IMG/VR virus record: IMGVR_UViG_3300008107_005910
Span: 1-64,000 of that record
Length of the DNA: 64,000 nt
From: a virus
Direction: 5' to 3' (one strand)
The position numbers and the translations under genes were made by a program. Below the pieces are notes generated by a model. It saw nothing but the letters and a program-made list of their open reading frames with translations, made no database searches and was not told where the DNA came from. Shown here in pieces: positions 39,872 through 49,032 of the stretch (position 1 is its first letter; each line of letters starts with the position of its first letter).

Positions 39872-40555
39872 ATGTCTATACATTTTCCCTACGTTCCAGC
39901 AACTTATCGTAATATACCTAAAACGGGAACTACCAGCTTTAAATGGTGGTCTAGAGACAATATAAAAAATTGTGAAATATTAGAAGACCCTTCTAGGATT
40001 TATAATATGCAACATTTGTCTTTAGAAGAGATTCAACAAAAGTGGCCAAACTACGGAACAACTTTTACATTTGTACGAAATCCATTTGATAGAATGGTCA
40101 GTATATTTCATCACGTAGGCCAAGATGCCGAGGCACGAATTAAACAGCGTCCACTAGGCGGTACAAAAGAACAGTACGGAGTCAAACAAGAAGAACTAGA
40201 CTCTATACCAATTGAAATTGATATTAAAGTTTTACAAGTTTATAGGAAGGGATTTGATCACTGGGTACATTCAGACTTTGTACCAAATTACAATGATTCT
40301 CTAAATTCTTTGCTACATCAAAAAGAAAGTCAGATGTATTGGCTTAATAATGTAGTGCCTGATATTGTTATTAAAATTGAAGAAGTTAATCAAAAGTTTA
40401 ATCTATTACAAGACTTACTTGAATGCCATGTTCCTTTCATACATATAAACAAAAGTGAACACAAGCCTTACAAAGAGTATTATAACGAGTCAACTAAAAA
40501 GATAGTAAGAGATCTATTTAAAGATGACCTTGACGCTTTCAACTACGATTTTTAA
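39872..40555 (+). CDS. Sulfotransferase family protein
   Basis: 227 residues. RNIPKTGTTSFKWW is the 5' PAPS-binding loop. FTFVRNPFDRMVSIFHH is the 3'-phosphate-binding motif. The C-terminal YNESTKKIVRDLFKDDLDAF is typical of carbohydrate sulfotransferases. It would sulfate a glycan or other acceptor. Its end overlaps the opposite-strand deacetylase by 4 bases. Confidence 0.85.
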   Translation: MSIHFPYVPATYRNIPKTGTTSFKWWSRDNIKNCEILEDPSRIYNMQHLSLEEIQQKWPNYGTTFTFVRNPFDRMVSIFHHVGQDAEARIKQRPLGGTKEQYGVKQEELDSIPIEIDIKVLQVYRKGFDHWVHSDFVPNYNDSLNSLLHQKESQMYWLNNVVPDIVIKIEEVNQKFNLLQDLLECHVPFIHINKSEHKPYKEYYNESTKKIVRDLFKDDLDAFNYDF

Positions 40556-41196
40556 CGTCTAGAAAAAACAAGTTGGAAAGCTTCTGCATAGTTAACACCA
40601 ATTTGTGTTCCCCTAAACTTTGCTCTAGTTTCCATTGATTCAATACTACGTGCATCAGGGTATTGATAAGTTTCAGTTTGATACAAGTCCAATGCTTGCT
40701 TCTTTATATTAATAAAATCCCCAACATCAACAAAGATGTTTGGTTCAAATGTAGGTTGTACTTTATAGAAAGACCAATCTGAGCTGGCTGGTATTTCACA
40801 GAAGTACAATTCTTTAATAGTGGATTGTGGTTTGGGTCTACAAGCAACCATTGTTGCTTCTGCTACTACCCTGTGATCTTGATGTATGTCTGAAATACTG
40901 TGTGTATATACTACATCAGGTTTCATTTGGGCAATGATACTTTCAAGTTTATGAATAGTGGGTTGAGCAGTTAAAGCCAAATCAGGAACATTGTGGATTG
41001 TCCCTGTCGCACCAAATAGTTTACAGGCTTCATAAAACGATTTAACTCGTTGACTTGATACATTTTCATTGCCTGGACGTGCTCCATTGCACAATGAAAA
41101 GACATGCACATCATTGTCTAAAGAAAGTTTAGCAATAGTCCCACCTGGACCAAAACTCTCATCGTCGGGGTGTGCAAAAATAAACATTATTTTCAT
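40552..41196 (-). CDS. PIG-L/LmbE-type N-acetylglucosaminyl deacetylase
   Basis: 214 residues. FIFAHPDDESFGPGG carries the zinc-binding HPDDE, and SDIHQDHRVVAEA the second zinc site. The family deacetylates GlcNAc-containing sugars and conjugates. It is the last gene of the long leftward run and overlaps the epimerase by 4 bases. Confidence 0.92.
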   Translation of the reverse strand: MKIMFIFAHPDDESFGPGGTIAKLSLDNDVHVFSLCNGARPGNENVSSQRVKSFYEACKLFGATGTIHNVPDLALTAQPTIHKLESIIAQMKPDVVYTHSISDIHQDHRVVAEATMVACRPKPQSTIKELYFCEIPASSDWSFYKVQPTFEPNIFVDVGDFINIKKQALDLYQTETYQYPDARSIESMETRAKFRGTQIGVNYAEAFQLVFSRR

Positions 41197-42116
41197 AACA
41201 TATCCTTGATAATATCATCAAGATTATTAATAGGAAGATATTTAATATGCTGTTTAATTTTTGATAAATCTGGTATGCGAACGTTAATATCACCGTGATT
41301 AGATGAGAAAGCTTCTTCATAAGGAACACGAGTAATTTTACTTGATGAGTTACTCAGTGCTATGACACGCTCTGCTAGATCATTGATTGTTATAGGACTA
41401 TCATTACCAATATTAAACAACTCGCCATTAATAGTTGATACTTTGACCAGTGCGTCTACTGCATCATTAACGTGACAGAAACAACGTATTTGTTGGCCGC
41501 TTCCGTATACAACAAGGTCTTTTCCTTCCTTTGCGGCTTGCACAAATCTTGGCAGTACCATTCCGTAATCACCAAGTTGGCCAGGCCCAACTACATTAAA
41601 AAATCTAACTATTGTAAATGGACATCCGCTTGCTCTAAGCATGAACTCCATCATTAACTTACTGGTAGCATAACCCCAACGAAGTTTACTACTTGGGCCT
41701 ATGCTGGCATTTGCTTCTTCGTAAAATGGTCCGTCACCATATACTTCACTGGTGCTTGAAAAAACTACATGTTTTTTTGCACGTTGAAATAATGGCAACA
41801 ATTTGTTGTTCAAAGCAACATTGTTAAACAGTGTTTCACTAGGATGTTTATCTATATATTCAACACCAACGCTTCCTGCAAGATGGAATATCCTATGATT
41901 TTTACTGAATAATTTTAAAAGTTCATTGTCTTCCATTGTGGTAATGTCAGCTTCAATAAAATCAAATAAATTTTTATATTCAGAAAAATCATCTACATTA
42001 ATTTTAGAAGTTTTTAAATTATCAATAATGGTTACACGTTCTTGTCTTGTTTTAAGAAGTCTGTGTGCTAGGTGCTGGCCTATGAAGCCCGCGCCTCCCA
42101 GTAGTAAATTGTTCAT
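41193..42116 (-). CDS. NAD-dependent sugar epimerase/dehydratase
   Basis: 307 residues from ATG 42116. LLLGGAGFIGQHLAHRL is the NAD-binding loop, STSEVYGDG and WGYATSKLMMEF provide the Ser/Tyr-x3-Lys (Y-A-T-S-K) active site. It fits UDP-sugar 4-epimerase/decarboxylase-type short-chain enzymes. Its first 65 bases also encode the C-terminus of the preceding gene in another frame. Confidence 0.9.
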   Translation of the reverse strand: MNNLLLGGAGFIGQHLAHRLLKTRQERVTIIDNLKTSKINVDDFSEYKNLFDFIEADITTMEDNELLKLFSKNHRIFHLAGSVGVEYIDKHPSETLFNNVALNNKLLPLFQRAKKHVVFSSTSEVYGDGPFYEEANASIGPSSKLRWGYATSKLMMEFMLRASGCPFTIVRFFNVVGPGQLGDYGMVLPRFVQAAKEGKDLVVYGSGQQIRCFCHVNDAVDALVKVSTINGELFNIGNDSPITINDLAERVIALSNSSSKITRVPYEEAFSSNHGDINVRIPDLSKIKQHIKYLPINNLDDIIKDML

Positions 42117-42669
42117 AAATATCACCTAAAGTAATAATTTCCGTGTTAAATTGATCTAATCTAGACATTGCTTCAACCACATCACTGATGTGAGCAATGT
42201 AATGCAACTTGTTTGGTTGAGCAGGTTTGTATGCAGTACCTTTAATACAGCGCATAATAAATGCATCATCGTGCATACCTTCTCCGTATACAGATGGTAA
42301 TCTATAATTGATGCAGTCAATATCGCTATGTAAAAGATAAATTTCCATACACCGCTTTGCTACATTATACGCTCCTTGGGCAGTATCTGCAATATCAAAT
42401 ACGCCAAAAGTTGAAGCATTAATAAATGTTGCGGAAGGACAAATCATCATGGCTTTACGTGTACTATCTAAAATAGTATCCATAACGCCTATGGTATTAT
42501 CAGTAATAGTCTTAGTTGTGCTAGGACATGCTAAGTGATAAATCCTGTCACAATTTACTTGCTCAAAGTTCTTGGATATTTGAATTACTTCAAAGCCATC
42601 TAATTCTAACTGTTTAATAAGGTGCTTACCAATAAATCCTGTTGATCCCGTGATGGCAACTTTTTGCAT
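42052..42669 (-). CDS. NAD-dependent epimerase-like protein (short)
   Basis: 205 residues, shorter than the 300-residue norm. VAITGSTGFIGKHLIKQL is the NAD loop, TFINASTFGVF and GAYNVAKRCMEIY give a Ser and Y-x3-K. The C-terminal substrate domain is reduced. Both ends overlap neighbours by about 65 bases in a different frame. Confidence 0.85.
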   Translation of the reverse strand: MQKVAITGSTGFIGKHLIKQLELDGFEVIQISKNFEQVNCDRIYHLACPSTTKTITDNTIGVMDTILDSTRKAMMICPSATFINASTFGVFDIADTAQGAYNVAKRCMEIYLLHSDIDCINYRLPSVYGEGMHDDAFIMRCIKGTAYKPAQPNKLHYIAHISDVVEAMSRLDQFNTEIITLGDIYEQFTTGRRGLHRPAPSTQTS

Positions 42670-43472
42670 ATGATCCTTTCTATATCTTTTAAATTCTGTG
42701 CGAAATTTTCTGCGTTCTTGTAAATTTGATCAGCATAGTGCTCTGTTCTACTCTTGTGAACTTCTATTGATACTAATAGTGTTTGTAATTCATTTTCATT
42801 AAAAAGCTCTAACTTTGTCTCTTTTTCTTTATATGTATCTGATAACATAGACATCATCAAAATTACACTAACATTAAAATTTTTATAGTAGAACAAAAAT
42901 GCTTGGTACCCTGTAAATTTAAAACCTGTATCTGTTTTTTTAATTCGATTACAGTCAAAACAACGAAAAATATCCCCATACTCAAATAAAATATCATCAG
43001 TTGATGGCATCATATAACTTGGGGTGTAATCAAAAATAATCTTATTATAACTCAGTTGTTCTTCTTTAGTTAACTGTTGTTTAAAAGGAAGTATATGTGC
43101 ATTGAGTTCCTTAATTTGTTGATCCATTAATAAACAATCATCATAAGACAATTTCCCTAAATCAGGATAGTAAGGCATGTTTTCATAAAACCAAAGTTGG
43201 TCATCAACTTCAATAATTTTTACAATTGATTTCTCAAAAACATCAATTGGATTTTCCTCTAACCACTTGTCTAATTTATCTAATACAATATATCTAGCTT
43301 GATTGTTTTCAGTTATAGCACAAAAATTTATAAATCTATCTTTTACTTTTATAATGTAATCGTAAAATAATGGATCTTCATAGACGTAATAATATTCAAC
43401 ATCAATTGATGGAATATCAACAGCTTTTAACAATTTAAAGAACTTTAACTTTTCCAAGGCGCAGTATCCCAA
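42606..43472 (-). CDS. Hypothetical 288-residue protein
   Basis: Acidic and aromatic, mainly helical, with CFDCNRIKKTD (a CxxC) near residue 171. No fold recognised. Its last 64 bases also encode the start of the epimerase. Its place inside the biosynthetic run suggests a role in the pathway or as a scaffold. Confidence 0.6.
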   Translation of the reverse strand: MGYCALEKLKFFKLLKAVDIPSIDVEYYYVYEDPLFYDYIIKVKDRFINFCAITENNQARYIVLDKLDKWLEENPIDVFEKSIVKIIEVDDQLWFYENMPYYPDLGKLSYDDCLLMDQQIKELNAHILPFKQQLTKEEQLSYNKIIFDYTPSYMMPSTDDILFEYGDIFRCFDCNRIKKTDTGFKFTGYQAFLFYYKNFNVSVILMMSMLSDTYKEKETKLELFNENELQTLLVSIEVHKSRTEHYADQIYKNAENFAQNLKDIERIICKKLPSRDQQDLLVSTLLNS

Positions 43473-43921
43473 CCCAGTCTAATATAACGAACTCCTTTTT
43501 GTTGTAGTCCTTCTTTGACTGTTCTAATGAATGTGGATGTATCAATTGGGTCATACAACGGTATCCCCAATGCTTCCATTAGTTTGCTGTCGTCATCCAA
43601 TAAATGCCCTCTCCCGCAGATACTGTAACATCCGTTTGCGCCCGCATTAACAAAAAGTATGCTTCCATAATTTTCTGCCCATCCTTTGATGTTAAGTTTA
43701 ATTTGTTCGTATGCTTTGTATATTACAAATCCAGCAACTCCGTATATAATAACACGTTTACCTTGACTGGCAAGACCTGCGGCAATATTGACCATGTTAG
43801 GCTCTTGAACACCACAATTAATAATGTTATAATTGCTGTCAGTCCACTTCCACATGTCGCAATGAAGAAAATATACTTCTCCTGGATAGCGATTTAAAAA
43901 TTTATGTAAGGTTTCTCTCAT
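43445..43921 (-). CDS. Transketolase-like pyrimidine-binding half
   Basis: 158 residues. INCGVQEPNMVNIAAGLASQGKRVIIYG holds the catalytic Glu (QEPN) and the helix of the thiamine-diphosphate Pyr domain; FVIYKAYEQIKLNI follows as in transketolases. The C-terminal third domain is absent. It is one half of a split enzyme whose other half is at 45110-45826, with the halogenase-like gene between them. Confidence 0.8.
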   Translation of the reverse strand: MRETLHKFLNRYPGEVYFLHCDMWKWTDSNYNIINCGVQEPNMVNIAAGLASQGKRVIIYGVAGFVIYKAYEQIKLNIKGWAENYGSILFVNAGANGCYSICGRGHLLDDDSKLMEALGIPLYDPIDTSTFIRTVKEGLQQKGVRYIRLGWDTAPWKS

Positions 43922-45179
43922 CTTCTAACCATTTGTAAAATTCTTTTCCTCGCTGGATATCAATTAACTCTTGTGGATTGACTGCATCCTTGGGTCTAGT
44001 AACGTCACTTCTAAATCCTGATAATACATAGTCCCAAGCTTCAGCTGGGAAAATATCTATCTCTTTCCAATCCTCTACTGGCGCATTTTTATACAAGTCC
44101 CAATACTCGTTTGATCTCTTTGAATATTTGTAGTGAGCAATAATAAAATTCATAACACCATCAAACTCATCATTGGTTTGTTGATTATATTCTTGTTCAG
44201 TTAAGTTGCCATCAATGTAACTTGTTATTCTTTTTAATGCAGAAGTTGTCAAATATAATCCAGTTGATTCAATTGGTTCAATAAATGCTGAGCATAATCC
44301 AATTGCTACAACATTATCTTTCATGTGTACTTTGTTGCGCCCAGTACGCATACGAACAGTACCAATTTTGTTTCTATCAACTATTAAATGAAACTTATGT
44401 TGTATGTACTCAATAAACTCGTCCATGACATCAAACTTGTCACAATGCACGTAACCAACTGCCAGCTGATCGCCTAGTGGAATATTCCAAATCCATCCGC
44501 TATTTGCGGCTTTGAATATCGAATATGGTACACATTGATTCTGTTTGTCAGTATAAGGATGTCTAAAAACCAACGCTTTATTATTAGGAACTTTGTCTGA
44601 TATCTCAACAAAGTTGTCGTCCCAATTAGTCAACAGCTTTTTAAATCCTGTTGAGTCAATAACTAAATCAAAGCCTGTGACATCATCAACTGTTGCATCT
44701 TTACGTATGATGGTTAAATTTTTAAATTGTCCAACAAGTGTGTCCATGTACTTTAATATATCAGATGCTCTAAAGTGTACGGAGATATCTTTATATTCAT
44801 AAATGTTATCTGGAACTTTATTAATGGACATCATTCTATCAAGGCTACTGCTATTGTATTTGTCAGTTTGTCCAATACCAAATGGGAAAGTAAACTTTTC
44901 ACCTTCTTGATTAAAACCGTCAAATACAATACCTAACTTCAAAGTACCGTTGCAATGCTTAATGATATCTGCATGACTTATTCCTAAGTCATTTAAAAAA
45001 TGCGACACATCAGGTATCAGTGCTTCGCCAACTCCAATTGGACTATTCTCTTCTGGATATGTCCAAACGATCTCCTTATCTGGATATTGTTTGGCTAGAT
45101 AAAAAGCGGTTAGATATCCTGAAGTTCCTGCACCAACGATTGCAATTCTTCTAATGTTTCTATTTTCCTGTAGTGCCAT
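43902..45179 (-). CDS. Flavin-dependent tryptophan-halogenase-like protein
   Basis: 425 residues. AIVGAGTSGYLTAFYLA is the FAD-binding GxGxxG loop, SGWIWNIPLGDQLAVGYVH contains the W-x-W-x-I-P motif of flavin halogenases, and LCSAFIEPIESTGLYLT matches the later conserved block. The Lys that halogenases use (usually in a KxG/S element near residue 75) is not securely identified, so the reaction could be halogenation or another flavin oxidation. Overlaps the transketolase half by 70 bases. Confidence 0.78.
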   Translation of the reverse strand: MALQENRNIRRIAIVGAGTSGYLTAFYLAKQYPDKEIVWTYPEENSPIGVGEALIPDVSHFLNDLGISHADIIKHCNGTLKLGIVFDGFNQEGEKFTFPFGIGQTDKYNSSSLDRMMSINKVPDNIYEYKDISVHFRASDILKYMDTLVGQFKNLTIIRKDATVDDVTGFDLVIDSTGFKKLLTNWDDNFVEISDKVPNNKALVFRHPYTDKQNQCVPYSIFKAANSGWIWNIPLGDQLAVGYVHCDKFDVMDEFIEYIQHKFHLIVDRNKIGTVRMRTGRNKVHMKDNVVAIGLCSAFIEPIESTGLYLTTSALKRITSYIDGNLTEQEYNQQTNDEFDGVMNFIIAHYKYSKRSNEYWDLYKNAPVEDWKEIDIFPAEAWDYVLSGFRSDVTRPKDAVNPQELIDIQRGKEFYKWLEDERNLT

Positions 45180-45826
45180 TTTTTGTTATTCTCTTCCATT
45201 TGCTTTACACCCTTACCTTTTACTGTCTTACAAAAAACAATATTAGGAAGTGCATCAGTTTTGTTTACAAATACTTTTTCTAACTCGTCTCTATTGTGTC
45301 CGTCAACTATTTGCGTCCACCAACCATAATGTCTACACAAGTTAATAACAGGTTCAATTTTTAATATAGTATCTATATTACCAGTTACTTGTGAATTATT
45401 GTAATCAACAGTTACAAATACATTTTTAATTTGATTGTGTCCAATGAATTGTAATGCTTCTAATGTATTTCCCATTTGCAAACAAGCATCACTTAGATTT
45501 ACCCAAACTTGTTTACTAGTGGACATTGCAATACCAATTGCTACTCCAAGAGCATTGCCCATTGTTTCTTCGCCGTAGTCCACAAACGAAACTTCATCGT
45601 GTTTAACTCCAACACTGAGTTGCTCAATATTTGTTACATACTGTAAGTCTTGCCAAACAAGATAGTATGCTTGTGCTCCAAAGGGTTTACCAATTACAAT
45701 GTAATCGTCAATACTAACAATACCTTTTGAAAATAGTATGTCAACATAGTCAAGCATACTTAATGCACTTGCTATGTGGCTTAGTTTATTTTCAAATGAG
45801 TATTCTAGTAAACGTTTTCGATTCAT
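45110..45826 (-). CDS. Transketolase-like diphosphate-binding half
   Basis: 238 residues. ETMGNALGVAIGIAMSTSKQ, then LSDACLQMGNTLEAL and VTVDYNNSQVTG give the thiamine-diphosphate Mg site (Asp and Asn spaced about 30 residues). It pairs with the Pyr half at 43445. Split transketolases of this type occur in secondary metabolism and sugar biosynthesis. It overlaps the radical SAM gene by 4 bases. Confidence 0.85.
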   Translation of the reverse strand: MNRKRLLEYSFENKLSHIASALSMLDYVDILFSKGIVSIDDYIVIGKPFGAQAYYLVWQDLQYVTNIEQLSVGVKHDEVSFVDYGEETMGNALGVAIGIAMSTSKQVWVNLSDACLQMGNTLEALQFIGHNQIKNVFVTVDYNNSQVTGNIDTILKIEPVINLCRHYGWWTQIVDGHNRDELEKVFVNKTDALPNIVFCKTVKGKGVKQMEENNKKWHYRKIETLEELQSLVQELQDI

Positions 45827-46851
45827 TTAAACGGCTTCCTTGGCAAATAAAAATCACCGCCGCAGTAATCCCAACGACATTTAGTTCCAGAATTAAACAG
45901 TACATTCATTTTGGTAACAGCCAATCTATCATTCACTAAATTAGTATATGGTGTTTCAGGTATACATTCTCTTAGATAATTGGTCATGTGTATGCCGCAG
46001 TTAAAAACATTACCATCACCATTAATGGTAATGCTACGTGTTCCAGCGGCACAGTGCCAACCTCTATTATCAACACCTTTTTTAAATAAATCATTAGTGT
46101 TGTACATTACACCGTCAATACAATAAAGTTGTTCAGTCTTATTGTATTTGTTGTAAAATTCAATATGACGTTTTGATGTTTCTTCATTATATGCGTAATG
46201 ACAAAACCCATAAATCATTTCACTATTAATAATCTTATCATAGGTTAAACACTCTTTAACGTAATCATAAAATTCGTCAATATGCTCTTCTGGAATATTT
46301 TCTAACATAACATCAAAGTTATGTATGGCAACGCCTAACTCTTTAATTCTATTAAAATTTTGTTTGAATGAGGACAGTTTGTTAGTTCGATCTTTTAATT
46401 CTAAATAGTGTAGAGATACATTGAACTGTTCACATAGTGGTAGCAACTCTTCTAACAGCTCTGTTTTAAATGTTAGATTAGTTTGCATTTCATTATATGC
46501 TGTTATACCTGTCTCAGAACTCTTTTTCTTCACATATTTTAATATATCAATTACTTTGGGATGTCTAGTTGCCTCACCGCCGTGATAGTAAAACATCACA
46601 CTATTAAATTTGTTCTTTTGAAAAAATTCAAAAAGTTTGTCAATACTAGTAATAATGTCTTCGTACTTGTAATGTCGTCCTGAATGCCAATGGCAATAAT
46701 TACAATGCAAGTCGCAAGCTTCTGTAATTCTAAATGTTACATTGTACTCAGCATTGTACCCACCATGGTCATTTACCTGTACTATTTTATATGATTCTAT
46801 TGGCTTTATCTCGCCAACTTTCATTTCTTCTTTAGTTGTTATTTTTGTCAT
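45823..46851 (-). CDS. Radical SAM protein with C-terminal Cys cluster
   Basis: 342 residues. TEACDLHCNYCHWHSG is the CxxxCxxC motif, YYHGGEATRHP the following GGE motif. C-terminal Cys (CAAGTRS, NCGIHM, KCRWDYCGG) suggest an auxiliary cluster as in SPASM/twitch proteins that act on peptides. Overlaps neighbours by 1-4 bases. Confidence 0.85.
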   Translation of the reverse strand: MTKITTKEEMKVGEIKPIESYKIVQVNDHGGYNAEYNVTFRITEACDLHCNYCHWHSGRHYKYEDIITSIDKLFEFFQKNKFNSVMFYYHGGEATRHPKVIDILKYVKKKSSETGITAYNEMQTNLTFKTELLEELLPLCEQFNVSLHYLELKDRTNKLSSFKQNFNRIKELGVAIHNFDVMLENIPEEHIDEFYDYVKECLTYDKIINSEMIYGFCHYAYNEETSKRHIEFYNKYNKTEQLYCIDGVMYNTNDLFKKGVDNRGWHCAAGTRSITINGDGNVFNCGIHMTNYLRECIPETPYTNLVNDRLAVTKMNVLFNSGTKCRWDYCGGDFYLPRKPFK

Positions 46852-47438
46852 TATATGACCATCCTAGTACCAGTTACATCTAACTCAATGTAGCTTAAAC
46901 CTTTTATGGTTGGTACATTTATAATTTGTTTTGCGGCAATTAATGGATCTACTGCTTGATCAATATGACTTAGGTTACCTGTAAGTTTTGTTCTAACAAA
47001 CCCAGGATGAACCAATTGCCAATTAATGTGTTCAAATTGTTTTGACAGTTCCATCACTCCCATGTTTAATGCCGCCTTGCTCATTCGATAATATATAGAA
47101 GCAGTATCAGCTGAGATTACATTGCCTTTAGTCAATGCACCAAGTATACTTGTTAATACAACAATCTTGTCGTTAACATGCGGAGCAATATACTGTAAAA
47201 ACTCAATGCTTCGCGTTGCATTAACTTCCATTGTTTCATCTGCTTCAGTTGATATACCAATACAATAATATACTTTTGAAAACTTGTTTTGGAATACGGG
47301 CCAACTACTCTTATCTTTAATATCTAACTGTATAAATTTAGAATCAGTCCTTCTACTCGTACCAAGTGCATCAGGCAATAATTCATGTATTGCTTTGCCA
47401 ATGCCGCTGTCAACACCAATAACAATATCCTTAATCAT
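46851..47438 (-). CDS. Short-chain dehydrogenase/reductase
   Basis: 195 residues, small for an SDR. IVIGVDSGIGKAIHELLP is the nucleotide loop (G-x3-GIG), VLTSILGALTKG and ASIYYRMSKAALNMGVM give Ser and Y-x3-K. It would reduce or oxidise a sugar or carbonyl intermediate. Confidence 0.82.
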   Translation of the reverse strand: MIKDIVIGVDSGIGKAIHELLPDALGTSRRTDSKFIQLDIKDKSSWPVFQNKFSKVYYCIGISTEADETMEVNATRSIEFLQYIAPHVNDKIVVLTSILGALTKGNVISADTASIYYRMSKAALNMGVMELSKQFEHINWQLVHPGFVRTKLTGNLSHIDQAVDPLIAAKQIINVPTIKGLSYIELDVTGTRMVI

Positions 47439-48069
47439 TTTTCTTCTGCAATTTCATAAGTACATCCATACCTCGATAGCTTACATCAAAAGCCAATGAC
47501 AAACGAGGGACTTCTGTTTTATTTGGACGAACACCATGTTTGAGCCAACTAGGGAATAGTATCAATTCTCCTGTTCGTGTTGATATCTCTTGGCAATTTT
47601 GTGATAACTTATGTTCATCGTCTTGTGGCAAAGTAGATGCTAATGCTTCGTTAGGATCTTGAAAGTATATGTTTCCTTGCTCATCGGATTCTTTATACAC
47701 ATAAAAACAACCTGATATAAAATAAGGGCTATGGTTGTGCATAATTGCATGACCACCATTATTATATTTGTTTGCCCAAGAGTAGTGTATGCCAGGACTT
47801 TGTACCAATCCCAATTCTTTCCAATATACTTCAATGTGTTGATTAATAAAATCCCAAACGTCAGATAATATTTTTTCTTTGTGCAAGAACAACATTCCAT
47901 TGGTACTTGTGCTTATTTCCTTACCTGTGCCTGAAAGCTCTGCGTAGGTAGCCGTATCTTTATCAAACTGATGAAAGAATGGTTCAAGCCTGCGCATAAA
48001 ATCCACATGATCATAATCAGGCATTGTTGCTCTATATATTCGTGTAGGAAATAAATTCACTATGGACAT
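47431..48069 (-). CDS. 2OG-Fe(II) oxygenase (TIGR02466-like)
   Basis: 212 residues. AIMHNHSPYFISGCFYV carries the first metal His pair, and GELILFPSWLKHGVRPNKTEVPRLSLAFDV (read in parts) the distal His and Arg. The layout matches a phage-frequent 2OG oxygenase family of unknown substrate. Confidence 0.8.
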   Translation of the reverse strand: MSIVNLFPTRIYRATMPDYDHVDFMRRLEPFFHQFDKDTATYAELSGTGKEISTSTNGMLFLHKEKILSDVWDFINQHIEVYWKELGLVQSPGIHYSWANKYNNGGHAIMHNHSPYFISGCFYVYKESDEQGNIYFQDPNEALASTLPQDDEHKLSQNCQEISTRTGELILFPSWLKHGVRPNKTEVPRLSLAFDVSYRGMDVLMKLQKKND

Positions 48070-48075
48070 GATACA

Positions 48076-49032
48076 TTATAACACATTTGGGTTATAAAAC
48101 ACAAGAAATTGTGGAACAAACCAAACTTGCTTGGCAAACTTATGGAACATCCAGAATCCCTCAAATGTGCCTTCTGGATAATCTGATGGAACAAACAGTA
48201 TCCTAGATTTCAATGTTTGTAGAGTTGGCCTTAATTTATTAAAAGTTCCTCGAATATGTATTTCATCTAGTTTGGAGATTTTACCACTATAGAACTTATC
48301 CTTAGAATCTGTTTCAGCTTCGTTGAACTCTGCACCCTTGTACACATGATACAAATCGTCTTGTTTGCCTAACCATATGCCAACCTCAACCAATTGGTCA
48401 AACAACTCTCTAACCTGTTCTACTGTAGTAAACTTATAGTCGTCATTATAAACAAAATTTTGATGGTAATCTAATAAGTTATTAGCATTATCAAACTCCA
48501 TATCAGACTGCGCTTTTAACTTATCAAACTCGCCATCACGTTGCTTTTCAACCCAATCATTCCAAATAAAGAACATAAAGCCGTCAGACTTATGTCCGTT
48601 ATAAATGCTCCATTTCATTCTATGAAATATAGTTTTACAAAAACAATTTAATTGATAGGTAAACTCTACTACATCAATGTATCCATTGCCATCCTTGTGT
48701 AGCATTGTTTCCATAACAATACCATCATAAAAAGGAATATTCCATTCCTGTAAATGTTTAAAACTTTCTCTGTCGTAAGGATTATCAGTTACAGGCGGAT
48801 TGCCAAAGTCTTGACGTTTGCCTTCTTCAGCTAATGTTCTGTCAATTACTTTGTTTACTTCTGCTATCTTCTTAGGGTTAGCAACATATACTCTAGGTCT
48901 TATTTGATACCCTGGATACTTTGCAGATAGTGTTTCAGACCTATTGCTTCTTCTTTCAACTAAGAAATCAATAATGCTTCCAAACTCTCCGCCTCTTAGA
49001 TATTCATCACTATCTACATCATATACTTTCAT
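48076..49032 (-). CDS. Hypothetical 318-residue protein
   Basis: Rich in Tyr, Phe, Trp and Asp. Contains RRSNRSETLSAKYPGYQIRPR near the start and FCKTIFHRMKWSIYNGHKSDGF in the middle. No motif recognised. It overlaps its upstream neighbour by 14 bases and belongs to the run. Confidence 0.6.
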   Translation of the reverse strand: MKVYDVDSDEYLRGGEFGSIIDFLVERRSNRSETLSAKYPGYQIRPRVYVANPKKIAEVNKVIDRTLAEEGKRQDFGNPPVTDNPYDRESFKHLQEWNIPFYDGIVMETMLHKDGNGYIDVVEFTYQLNCFCKTIFHRMKWSIYNGHKSDGFMFFIWNDWVEKQRDGEFDKLKAQSDMEFDNANNLLDYHQNFVYNDDYKFTTVEQVRELFDQLVEVGIWLGKQDDLYHVYKGAEFNEAETDSKDKFYSGKISKLDEIHIRGTFNKLRPTLQTLKSRILFVPSDYPEGTFEGFWMFHKFAKQVWFVPQFLVFYNPNVL

